Shown here: positions 24,583 through 36,200 of the stretch, piece by piece
Position numbering within the stretch: position 1 is the stretch's first letter
Layout: each line of letters opens with the position of its first letter
NCBI GenBank assembly: GCA_030248215.1
Contig: JASANG010001631.1
Location: 1 to 64,000 of the forward strand
Length of the DNA: 64,000 bases
DNA from: Enoplolaimus lenunculus
Taxonomy: Eukaryota; Nematoda; Enoplea; Enoplida; Thoracostomopsidae
Direction: 5' to 3'
Position numbers and translations under genes: made by a program
Notes under the pieces: model-generated
Seen by the model: the letters and a program-made list of their open reading frames with translations, nothing else
The model's database searches: none
What the model was told of the DNA's origin: nothing

Positions 24583-24862
24583 TAATCAGCCCTATTCGTA
24601 CATTCACGTTTTGCTTGGAGAACTTGCAGCTGCAAATTGCGCGCAGAACTTGCATTTTTTTCTCAGCCAATAAGAAAGCGGCTGCCACAAATTCAGGGAA
24701 CTTACATGGTTATTCATACATGAGAACTAAATTCATAGCTATGATTTTTAATTAATTATTTGCAGCTGCATAATTTTCGAACGTTCTTTTGGACACAACT
24801 TGCAAGTGCAAGTTGCAGCTGCAAGTTTTCGCAGCAAAAACTCACGTGTGAATAGGGCTTAA
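24583..24862. mobile_element. Family 9 MITE (GCCCTATTCACACGTG ends)
   Basis: CAGCCCTATTCGTACATTC at the left and CACGTGTGAATAGGGCTTA at the right are inverted. CTTGCAGCTGCAA palindromes are subterminal on both sides. Related copies at 36,085-36,843 and 39,778-39,905. Confidence 0.75.
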
Positions 24863-24911
24863 CGGTATTTCAGTATTGCGACTTGGGAACTTATTTATTT
24901 GAATGGAGTTC

Positions 24912-25766
24912 AGCAGGGTACAACCGGAAGTCTTGCTAAAGCAGAAAATCGACCTGTGGATCCGGTAGAACGTTTGCCTGTTGTTGAGGCAATTTAGTTG
25001 GTGAATTTTTTCATTTTATAACTGGGCGTCTGTGAAATTATTTTTATAATTTTGGAACAATTTTGATCTTTACCATATACATCACTTGTGTTGGATCAAG
25101 CGTATAACATGAATGTGTGTCTCTAAATCACATTTTTGTTATAAGCTGTTCATGCTTAATATTTATTCTGTGTTTGACGTAACTTTTGATCTTTATTGAT
25201 TTTCGAATAACTTATCTTAAATATATTATATGCAGCATTATAAAATTTTAGATTTGGTCGATGTTGCTTCTAGGTTGCGTAACAGTAGCCTGGATATATC
25301 TTATGCGTAAGTAAAACGTGTGTCTGAAACCTAAGCCTAATTTGTTGTGGTCACTTTGAAAGCTTGAGACTGGTAAGCAAAGTGATTGGCCAGTTTACTG
25401 TAATGTTTGTTGTGAAGGTACAGTTTGTGATATAAATAAAAAGGTTTTGTTTGGTTAATATATAATATTCTAGGTTTAAATCTTCAAATTTAGTTTTGGC
25501 ATGTGAATTTTGCAACAACATTTTAATCAAGCGGCCGAGACGGGGCGGGAAACACCGGCCAAACCCGCCCAAAAAAAAAAAAACCCCCCCCCCCCCCCAC
25601 ATACAAAAATGCGAAGAACATCACTACCGAAATTGCCGGAATCTGTGGCAACAATTTACCGTAACCAGAACCGGAAGTCGACTTTCTGCTGCAACCGGGG
25701 GCAGACCTCCGGTGGAACGCTGCTGAAAGCGATAGTTTGTATTACGTAATAAGCTATCGTGATGTT
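24912..25766. other. Repeat-rich intergenic stretch
   Basis: Between the convergent genes. Contains family 6 pieces at 24,912-25,010 (GGGTACAACCGGAAGTC) and 25,620-25,735 (ACCGAAATTGCCGGAATC, CCGGTGGAACG), and a poly-A/poly-C run at 25,570-25,598. Nothing coding recognised. Confidence 0.5.
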
Positions 25767-26098
25767 CGCCAATGTTACCCTAAAGGTCGTCCCATTTTCC
25801 CGGGACAGAAGTGTACCAGTAGTACCCGTCCTATTTTGTCGGGACAGCAATGTACCAGGAGTACGTACAAAAAATATAATTGGGACAGATGAGACAGTGG
25901 GACAGATGAAACAGCGGAACAGATGGGACAAACGGGACAGATGGGACAATTTGGACAGATGTGACAAATGGGACAGATGAGGATATCCTACGTAAATATA
26001 TATCTGCCTGTGTATATGTAAACAGAAGCGCATAAGTGTGCACTCTGGGTATGTTTCTGTCCCGCGAAATTGAGACGGCCTTTATAGTAACATGGGCC
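25767..26098. mobile_element. Family 2-type MITE with a GGGACAGAT minisatellite interior
   Basis: The ends are inverted over about 45 bp: CCAATGTTACCCTAAAGG at the left, CCTTTATAGTAACATGGGCC at the right, then CGGGACAGAA mirrored as TTCTGTCCCG. The interior (25,880-25,975) is a tandem array of GGGACAGAT variants instead of TTAGGC hexamers. Confidence 0.8.
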
Positions 26099-26257
26099 GT
26101 GATGTTTAAAATGTAATATGATGGATAAATTTGTAAATAGAAAACGCGTAAAAAGCAATGCCAATATTCGCTTTTCATATATTTAGGAAAAATAAAAATC
26201 TGAGCTGTCGCACATTGTAGAAAGAATACGATTCGTTAAATGTATTTGGATATCATA

Positions 26258-26442
26258 TTCAATGTTACTTTAAGGTGCGTAGGAGTAGGTTACGCGTATT
26301 CCTAAGCCTAAGCCTAAGCGTTAATACAATAATGAGTTCTTAAGCCTACGCCTAAGGAAGCCTAAGCAAAAAAATGTCGTCTAGAATCTAAACTTAGTTT
26401 TACCCACCAGAAACTTGGATGTCTCTTAAAGTAACATGGGCC
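26258..26442. mobile_element. Family 2 MITE (TTAGGC-type interior)
   Basis: CAATGTTACTTTAAGGTGCG at the left is inverted as TCTCTTAAAGTAACATGGGCC at the right. The interior is CCTAAGCCTAAGCC. Confidence 0.75.
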
Positions 26443-26529
26443 GATATCAGGATAGCACAGCTATTTGTGAAATTTTGAAAATTTCCACACTGTTACACCG
26501 AATGGTTGTGCAACTGGTCTTGTGATCAC

Positions 26530-26860
26530 GGGTCAGTGGTATACATTAGCGGGTAGTATGTCTGTCTTGCAAGCGGGAGGCCGGGTTCAATCTCCGCCTG
26601 GTCTAACATTTCATTGCAAATAGCACAGCACCATATATTTTCGCTCTCAGGTCGAATTTGGGTATTAATACACAGAATGGTGTACCTTCTGGGCTGCATA
26701 CACCAGTTTCGGCGTGGGTGGCTTTTGAGCCCTGTTTCTAGGGCACAAAGTATGGGTAGTTCACGTGAGACCGTGGCTGTCGCGCGTGCTAGTTGCGTCA
26801 GAGTGTGGGCGCACATGCGTGGTGTCCCCTACCATCCTGCACCTCTGATTAATTAGGGTT
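26530..26860 (+). mobile_element. tRNA-derived SINE-like sequence
   Basis: The first ~75 nt fold approximately as a tRNA: acceptor GGGTCAG pairs with CTGGTCT (with G-T pairs), anticodon loop CTTGCAA would read TGC, and the B-box region reads GGGTTCAATC. It is followed by about 250 bp of less AT-rich non-tRNA sequence, as in tRNA-derived SINEs. Internal spacing is a few bases too long for a normal tRNA, so I do not call it a functional tRNA gene. Confidence 0.5.
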
Positions 26861-26955
26861 TAAGGATCCTTAGGGATACGGATTCCTATTGATTAGCACT
26901 CAAAATGTGGACTCGCTCTAATTTCAACGCCTCTTTCGGGTCAATACAGTATCGT
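26857..26955. mobile_element. Family 7 MITE, one-ended fragment
   Basis: Matches the right half of the element at 28,585-29,045: TTAGGGATACGGATTCC, GACTCGCTCTAATTTC, CTTTCGGGTCAATACAGTA. Confidence 0.6.
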
Positions 26956-26974
26956 ATTTGAATGAATAATTAAG

Positions 26975-26980
26975 TTTATT
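26975..26980 (-). terminator. Candidate polyadenylation signal of the channel gene
   Basis: AATAAA on the minus strand about 260 bp after the channel stop codon, with no nearer copy seen. Confidence 0.4.
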
Positions 26981-27236
26981 GTATATGAGGACGCCAAAAA
27001 AATTCATTGGATAATACAATAAACTGTCACATCAGAAGGGCAAAACGAACTGATTAGAGATTTCAGTCGAAAGTACAACACTATTCAGATCGAGTTTAAT
27101 ACACAAAAGCGATTTGAAGTTTTTAACATTTTGCGCTCAAATTACGCTTTCTATCATATATACTCTCAGAAGTGACTTCCAGACGTTAGCTGTGTAAGTA
27201 TATTTTGAAATATAACAGGCTAAAAACGCTTTGAAA

Positions 27237-30200
27237 CTAAAGCTTTTGTTTCAGTTTTCGAACCAGTTTTCGAATGCAGTCAGCCATAAATAATGTCATT
27301 TCAAACAAAGTTATCACTGAAGCTCCAAGGAAAATTCCCAGTATTCCTCCAACCGCACTCACGGCTTGTGAACCCTGAAATGTACAAATCGTCCAATGAA
27401 ATTTGGACGAAAACCAGCTGTCGTTGATAATTTAGGTGCTTACGTCTAACAAAAAACTGGAAACAGGGCCCACATTTTCAAATGTGTGTAGCAGAGTACA
27501 ACCGGAGGTGAAAAATGCCGGAGCCGGAGGCCAAGGACACTTACCGGAGCCGAAGGAGAGGCAAAGTTAGGTAGTAAAAATGATGGTTAATTAGTTGATT
27601 TTAGCCAATTTCTGCAATATTTTGTTAAGTTGTTTGGCTTTATACGGTAATTTTCTGCGAAATTTCAAACGTTCTTTCCTGAAAATTATGACAAAAGTAA
27701 AACAAAACGCGCTAAACAGATAAATTTTGTAAAATTATGCAAAATTTTATATACTACCGAAATTGCCGGAGCCTCCGGCAAAAATTCTACCGTAGTAGGA
27801 GCCGCAGCCGGAGGCCGATTTTCTACCGCAGCCGGAGGCAGACATCCGGTTGTACCCTGGTGTGTAACACCTATCATCACCAGTTGGTGATAGGTTGTGT
27901 AAAACATTCGAACCAGTGCACAGTGAGGTTCGAAATTCAGTACATTGTTCGTGTTTGAATTGTCCTACTTTTGTACTTAACTTTGAGATCTGCAATCATA
28001 CAGATGTTCGTCAGTTTGAAAACCTGTCGCTAACTGGAGAAAGGTGCTGTACGCATTTGAGAATATGGACCCTGATTTGAAATTTTCAAACAAATTGATT
28101 TATTGCTACTACAATAAGTAAAGAAAATATGAATACTGATACTGTCACCACTCCCGTAGCCAACTCAGCGGCATACAAAGGGTGTTCGACAAATTACAAG
28201 CAAGACTGACGATTTCTTTTGGGGGGAATTTTTACAGGGGGATTGAGCCACCTCTGGCCCGACGCTTACCCCAAAAGCTTCAACTTCTTCCGATAGTATT
28301 CTGGTCCTCTTTGGATAGTAAACCAGTAATTGGCCTTCATCGCTAAAATACGGTGTTTATTTCTGTTGTAAATCATTTTAGGGTAGAAACTTTATTAGTT
28401 TGCCTCGATAAATTTGTTAATTTATGAATGAATGTTTTAACTCTTTTTTGAATGAATGTCATATTTCAAATGAGATTTAATGTCAAGCTTGGATTTTAGC
28501 TTCGGACTTTTTGTTGCGGCGGTTTTACCATTTCTTGACCATAAACGTGCTGGAGCGCGAGGAGGTTCATGTTGTAAAGTTTTTGTACTGTAGTGACCCG
28601 AATAAGAGGGGGGGGGCGATATTTATTTGGCCTCTCCAGAGGGTACCCCCTTGTTATTCGGTTACGGACTGTTATTTATTTTTAACCCGCGCTCCGCCGC
28701 CCTTCGTTACTGATATATATCCGGTACTGCAACTATCCGTTGAATTAAACGTATATTTGTCTCGTTTCAATAGTTGGAGCGATAAAAAAGGTTATACTTA
28801 GGTATGTACTTTCAAAATTTAAGTAGGTTTTAAAGTTTCGAACTGGAATTAATTGGTCTTGGAGTCATTTATGTGCTACAATTAGGGTTAATTGACATTT
28901 ATGGACTCTAGTTAGGGTTTAGGGACTCTATTCGCTTCGCTTACGGACTTTTATTAGGGATACAGACTCCAATTGATTCGGACTCAAAATGGGGACCCCC
29001 TCTTATTAACACCCTTCCCCCTCTTATTCGGGTCATTACAGTACTGCGTATGCCCATAATGTTTGATAAACACGGCGCACTGTTCACTATTTAAGCGTAC
29101 ACAGTTTACATTGACTTGCTCATTGTATTTTCTGTGCGGCAAAACGTTCATTTGCATTTGGCCAATGTATAGAACAGGGGCGGAACAGTGAGCATATTCG
29201 TAAGCCTATGCCTAAGCAAAAATTTAGTCAGAATGCTGTTTAATACATTGTGTAATGATGCCGAAAAGTCTATACTATATGTAGTATTTTGGCATAATTC
29301 TTCGAGCTTAATATATTGTCTCTTGTAAAACAAAACTCATCTTACTCGATATCAGGTTCTTTTGAACGCGTGAAACGATTTTGTAGTCTCTAAAATAAAA
29401 AGAAATGCTTAATTATTAACAGCAATACTTATTATTATGATTATTATAATTATTATTATTATTATTATTATAATTTATCTACACTAAAGCTGGAACGCCT
29501 CACATACGTGTTTTTGGCAGGGTAAAACAGGTTTGTATATCCATATTCGAAATTTCTTCATATACTTCTAAATGAAAAATTCTGAGATAGAAGATTGTTG
29601 TAGCATTATTTGTAACTTGTAAAAAACAAGTTGCTGCGAACGCCAAAGAGTTTTTCGCCGCGTTTACATATTGAGTTTGATGGACAGCATATTTTCGAAA
29701 GGGGGGGCTAAATTTTTTCCGGAGAGAGGCTGAGCCTTGTTTTAGATGCAGGCCCCCGTGTTCAACTCAATTTGTCATATGTGTTTGCCTTTGAATAAGG
29801 CTTTATTTTACGTTTTAGCTAAACTCACCGTTTTTGATTGGACCAATGAAAATTCTTCGAGCCTAAAACAAGTAAAACTTATTGGTGGTCGGCACGAAAT
29901 TGTAACTTTTATTAACAACCAATCCTTTTTATTTAATTTTGAAACTGTTCAATAAATGTTTTTGCTGCTAAGTGAATATAATTTGCTTGACCAACGTTTT
30001 CCGCCCTCGTAAATATATCATATCGGTTTTTCTAGTTGCCCGATTGGCGAAAGGTGTTGGTAATGTATACAACAAAGCCTAAGCGTAAGATAGAGCTTAT
30101 ACCTAAGCCTAAGCAAAAAATAGTCTAAAGATTACTCTATTCTAGATCCACAGAAAAACGTTTGCCCCTGATTTTACATGGGCCAATGAGGTCAAGTGTG

Positions 30201-33200
30201 GAACATAACCCCCGGTCGTTCTGTGTTACAAACCGTCATTTACGGACAACGTATACGGAGACAAAAATAACTATGTTAACGGAACCGGTAAAAATCAAAG
30301 GATAAATCACTAATTTTGCATCTGCAGAATTGTTTTGTTGTATGCCGCCAAAATCCCAAGGAATATGACCCGGAAAACGACAAAAATTCTATTTCCAAGT
30401 AAGTTTCGTACACTTTGAATTACAATGAGTTGAACAATTAACTCATCTAGCGAATTAGTTATTTCTGAGTTAATAACACCAAGAATGGATGATCACTCTA
30501 ACAAGAGTGTGCAACTGCCGAAATTTGTGTGGCATAAAATGTACCACCGGGAGTTGCGTTTTCAGCCGACCCCCCTTGTTTAGAGGGAGTCGCTATCACA
30601 TTAATACCCCTAAATTAAACTTTAAAGGGAGCATGTTTGATGCCGCATGCGTAAAATGATATGGTTTCCACCGGTTGTACCTCCCCTCTAAATAAAGCGG
30701 GTAGAGCAAAAAACGCAACCCGTGTCGAGTACATTCTTTCCTACACAGAATGTGCCCAATTGCACACTCTTGTTAAATAGCGATTATCCACTAATGATAA
30801 CAGTAATCATTAGCTCACTCTAAGTTGAGTTGATTTTCACTCAGTTGATTTACTGCCGGTGAGTCGAACAGTTTAAACTTAGAATGAGTCGAATCAACTC
30901 ACAATTCTGAGATCTGAGAAACCTAACACAGTCGGAACGATTTAGCACATTTTGAATTATTAAAATCAACTCACTGGAATTTACAGTGTACCGCGTGTGG
31001 TCATGTAATACGGATTAAATATCTGAATGATAAACGCAGAAATACAAATTTACTCTAAAAATATTTCGAGTCGTTTTAAGTTAAACAGAGCTAAAAGCAT
31101 AATCTCGTTATGATTGTTTTTGTATCAATAGAATTAAATTCTGTTGAAAACTTTGTATTCGCTGCATAATTCTCGTCGCATTCCAGAAATATTTCTCTGT
31201 ATTCGTTCATTAATTATTAATTACAGCGTAAGGGCAGCGCTATACTTGACGTCCCGTGCGTCACCCGTACGGCGGGCGCCATCTGTCAAAAAAGTATAGC
31301 GCAATCCTTTATACTGTAAATTCTAATGAGAGTTAATTAATCAACTCAGAACACACTTACCAACACGGTACCAAGCAACCATCACTGAACATTGATGCGT
31401 TTGTAACCAATGTATGAACAATAGAGTCAACACATAATTCTGAAAAATAAAAAAACTATTTTAGAAACAAAGATACCAACATCTTTAGCATAGGCATTGA
31501 TCTCCAATAAAACATCCTTAGATGAGTCGAAGGTTTCTGTTTCAGCGTTGTAAACACTTCATAATTTGAATCAAGCTTGTAGCTAACTCACCTTTCTAGA
31601 GGCTGAAAATTTTTCACGAGGGACACGCGCAATTGTTTTCGATGACTAATAAACAAGGTTGAACATTTTCTACTGGAGTGGGTAAAATCGTTCCAGGGGA
31701 CTGAGTCGCCACTGGTTCCCCATCTGGCTTCGGGCGCGATATTAATGCGCTTCGAAAACAGTAAATATTTTACTTCTAATTTTAAATACTGTAATATTTT
31801 AAATACAGTTTCAAACAACAGTTGTTGTTGTTGTTTAAATTACAAATTTGGAAGCAGAAGCTCGTTCGCCACGCGTTTTTTTGCTATTAAGCCAACTTAC
31901 TTTCAGATACATCACATTTTCGCTTGTTATCTTTTGGCATTGGAATATTTGGCGCTCCGCAACCGCATTTTTTAATAATTTGTTCCTGTTTAAAACTTAA
32001 ATCGCATCCCTGAAATGTGAAATTAATACAATATATAAGGGCCCGTGGCCTATGGGGGCAGAAGAGGCTCAGCCCCCCACCCCCGAAAAAGTTTGCCCCC
32101 CCGCCCAGAAAATTTTCAACCTTGCTTGTAACTCATTGAAAACCCTTGAACGTCCCACATAAAATTTTTTAACCCCTTACTGCAAGGTCAGCTGGCTACG
32201 GGCTTGAATATACCGAATAGCGTTAGATTTCAGTTCAGAAAAACTAAAAATTACGTCGTGTATGCTTGTTTTGTGGTATCACGACAAATCGTCGCCCGAC
32301 AAGTCGCCGACCGACAACTCGCCGACCGACAACTTGTTATCCAAAATTTCATCGACTCGGCGATTTGTTGCCCATCTTTAGACTTGGGCTTACGCTTACG
32401 ATTACCTAAAAGAATTAAGCTTTGATTTATTAATAGGTTTTAGGACACTGTATGGCGACAAACTGTTTATGCAAGTTGCAGGGCGACGAATTGTTATAAA
32501 TTCGTTAAGTTGGGTAACCACCTGTTGTTGTGAATATTTAATACAAACATAAACCAAAGAATAATCGAAAGAAATAACAGTTCTTCGGAATTCCACTAGC
32601 AAATGTGTGCCAATGATATTCGGTGAACTGAAGATGAAATAACAAGCACGGCAGTAAAATAGCAAATAAGCGGATGACGCAGTTAAAGTATAAATATGAT
32701 TGGCTGAAAAGTAGTAGAATGCGACTTAATTGTAATTAAATTTAAAATTGATGAATTTTTCAGTTTAAATGTTCCAGATATAATCCGTTCAGCAAAAAAT
32801 TCACCACTGTGTCATTTGTTAGTTCGTATCCAAATGGGAGCCGGGATGACTCAGTCCCAACCCTGGAAACATTTTGCCCCCGCCCTAGAAAATTTTCAAC
32901 CTTGCTTGCAAATCATCGAAAACCCTTGTATGTCCCTCCTAAAAAATTTTTCGCCCCAGCAAGGTGAGCTGACTACGAGCATGGTCGTTTAGTTTAAATT
33001 TTATAGCTTTCTTACTCGTTCAAATTCACCTTAAGCGTGGCAAGTACATTGACAAACAACGTTATAATATTAGTTAAAACCCTGTATAATTTAGCAAAGC
33101 AGTTTTATTAATATCCAAACGCCAATCGTATTGTTATAATTTGGTAATTTCATTTTAAATCTGCTTACCGCTATAGTGTAGTTATATTGATAAAAATACG

Positions 33201-36200
33201 GTTTAATATAACTGAAGTCTTCACCAATGCATGGCTTCATTCGATGATCAATAAGATGGTTTTCATTCTAAACAGCGATTAATTTTATGAGCCATAGTTC
33301 GTAGAATAGTCTTGTATCAACAATAGACAATCATCAAAATTTAGGGAAATTTAATAAATTTCAAAAGAATTTATTAAATTTCAAAATTCTTGTAGCAGTA
33401 TTTGAAGTTTGCTTAGTAATGCGGAGATTGCAGGGTGTAACCGGATATCCAAGTCTGTTTCTGTTTCCGTTAAAAATCGGCGTCGGTTTCCGTTTCTGTT
33501 ATAGAAATACCCATAATCTGGTTAGTTTTACGCTCAAAATTAGTTATAAACAACGTATATGTCTCGTAAGTTTTCGTTATAAATGCGCTGCAATTGGTTG
33601 AAATGAAATAAACGAACCCCTATTCAAAATCTTAAAAATTTCGGTACATCCGCCATTTTTTAAAGTTTAGAAAGCCCAGTGAATATTTGCACGCCTCACT
33701 TATGTTCGCAGAAAAATAAAACATCTTTATAACTCTTATACTTCAATATCCGTTTGCCGTTTCCGCTATTTTCATCACTATCCGTTTCCGTTGTTTTTAA
33801 CATTCGTTTTAGTTTTATTACGATCTGTTATTTGATGCAGGAGCCAGTACTCCAAGTAGTGAAAACTGTACGCTAAACTGTCTCCTTAACATCCCGTACG
33901 TTTTTAACCATTCACGATTGGTTCAAAATTACAGAATGTTTAAGATCACTGTTTAGCGCACTGTTTTCGAGTGTTTCAAACATCAGAATCTGTGCGCTAA
34001 ATATGGTCAAATTAAACATTCCGTAAGTTTTTAACCATTCACGATTGGTTAAAAATTACAGAATGTTTAAGATCACTGTTTAGCGCACAATTTTCGAGTG
34101 TTTCAAACAGCGAAATCAGTGCGTTAAATATGGTCAACTTAAACATTCCGTAAGTTTTTAACCATTCAAGATTGGTTAAAAATTATACTAAAATTTATAT
34201 ATTTTTCGATTGAAAAATATTTGAAATTTGCCCTTAATTTTGTAGCAATTGTTGCTTGTTTTGTGGATGTCATTCTTTAATATTAAATATAGACAATACT
34301 TACGTACAGTATTTGGAAGGTATTGATGAAACCTGGTTCGATATAGAGACCGATTAGATCTGTAAATGGGTCAAGACCAGGGGTGTGTAGTGAAACGCGC
34401 AAACCAATTTTACCGGTAATCGTTTGATGAGTTGCTCGTAAAGTACGGAATATAATCTTTAGACCTAAAAATATAATGCGCCGTTCACAATAATTTTGCA
34501 AACGCATATACCAAGAAAATCTCTGATTTACATGAACGTCACATGGTCATCTGTAAAATATGCTCGCGATACCACACGACTATAAGAGATGTCTCGTATA
34601 GCCTTGTGCTATCAATTGTCTGCACCTTCCTCAAAACTTGCGATAGTCCTAAACAAATAGAAATTTCTTTAAATTTAGCAACACATAACCCATAAACGAG
34701 CATAATACAAACTCCCACATGTAATAAATATGCACAAAAAATACGCCAAATTATATTTTTGTTCAGATTCGCAAACTTTGAATGAACAACAGCTTGAAGC
34801 TGGAACAATTTCTAGTGAGAAAATAATTGTTTCAACAAAATTTTTAGCCAATCAGTTTGACGAATTTAGCGTTTGCCCAAGTATGCCAAACTGTGAACGC
34901 GCTATGGTTCCAAAAATTGAATTTCAAAGTTGTTTCAATAAAATTTTGCAGCTTATAACGATGGGCGTCCGCATAAAATTATATTTGTGCGTTGCACCGA
35001 ATAATTTTCATCTGCCGCTACAATTGCAATTCAAGATAGTTTACTTTTAGAACGAGTCTATTTGAGAGGCACTAGTGAAATTTGGAGCACAGTCCACCCA
35101 GTGACCCAGTACGGACACCATTGTGCTTAACTGTTGGGGCCAATGTAAAGAACAGGGGCGTAACAGTAGTTAGCATATTCCTACGCCTAAGCCTAAGCCT
35201 AAGCATAAGAATTAGCATATTCCTAAGCCTAAGCCTAAGCCTAAGCCTAAGCCAAGCAAAATATTAGTCTAAAGCTTAAGCTAACTCTATTCTAGAGTCC
35301 CACCGAAAACCGTTCCGCCCCTGATCTTTACATAGACCACTGTTGTATTGTAACGGGTTATTGATAAGCAATATATTTCAGTAATTCGACAAATTGTGCT
35401 TTGCGTAGCACTCGAGTTGTGTAAGTACCTTGATCTTGAGTCGCACGTTGTGTCGCTACCCGGTCACTCATTACTCCATTGAAAGTGTAACACGAACCGT
35501 AAACGATGTTTTGGAACCGATGCCTAAAGTTTGAATTAGATTCAACGAAAGTTAAAGACAAATTTGTTTGGTGAACGGATAGGTAAAATAAGCGAAGGTA
35601 TGTTTTTGTTTTCGTCATGACGTCATGAACGAAAGCGTTGTTTCAACTGGGAAAGTATTCAGTGGTGTTAATGTACGCATGTACACTGTATATTCGAGTG
35701 TATTGATTTTAATTCAAAATGAGTTGAATCCCTGAGTCTGAATTAGGTCTTTCACAACTCAGGATTGTGAATTGATAAAACTCATTCTGAGGTAATGAAT
35801 TTACTTAATCGAGAAGTAAACCAGCTGAAAGTGAGTAGATGTTTACTGTTGTTAACTTTAACCAGAAATGATTAATTCGTACTCTGAGTTGATTAATCAA
35901 CGCATTGGAATTTACAGTGTATATTAAAACAGATACGCCCGAACGCTATTATTTTGCCACATTGAACGCAACTAATATAAGGTGAAATGTATAGCCGGAT
36001 AACCGCTGGAATTATGACAGTGGCGAAGTCAAGTTTATTGGGCAAGTGTTTCGGTACCTTTAGTTATCACTTAGCCGCGTATAAGTCCTATTCACTCGTG
36101 CGAGTTCTTACAGCAAAAACTTGCATGTGCAACTTGCATGTGCACCTTTGGTCACAAAACAGCTTTGAAATTCTTGCAATTACCAATTATTCACTGTAAT

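Noticed and set aside
31020-31200. Possible extra channel exon on the minus strand (CDENYAANTKF)
   Set aside because: Joining it to the previous exon creates a stop codon, whereas the 34-bp exon at 29,829-29,862 has strong splice sites and fits the phase.
31460-31590. Open minus-strand stretch between two channel exons
   Set aside because: The flanking exons join directly in phase and in the expected family order, leaving no room for it.
34730-35050. 106-codon plus-strand ORF in a channel intron
   Set aside because: No domain and no splice partners. An ORF of this length is expected by chance in 64 kb of six-frame translation.
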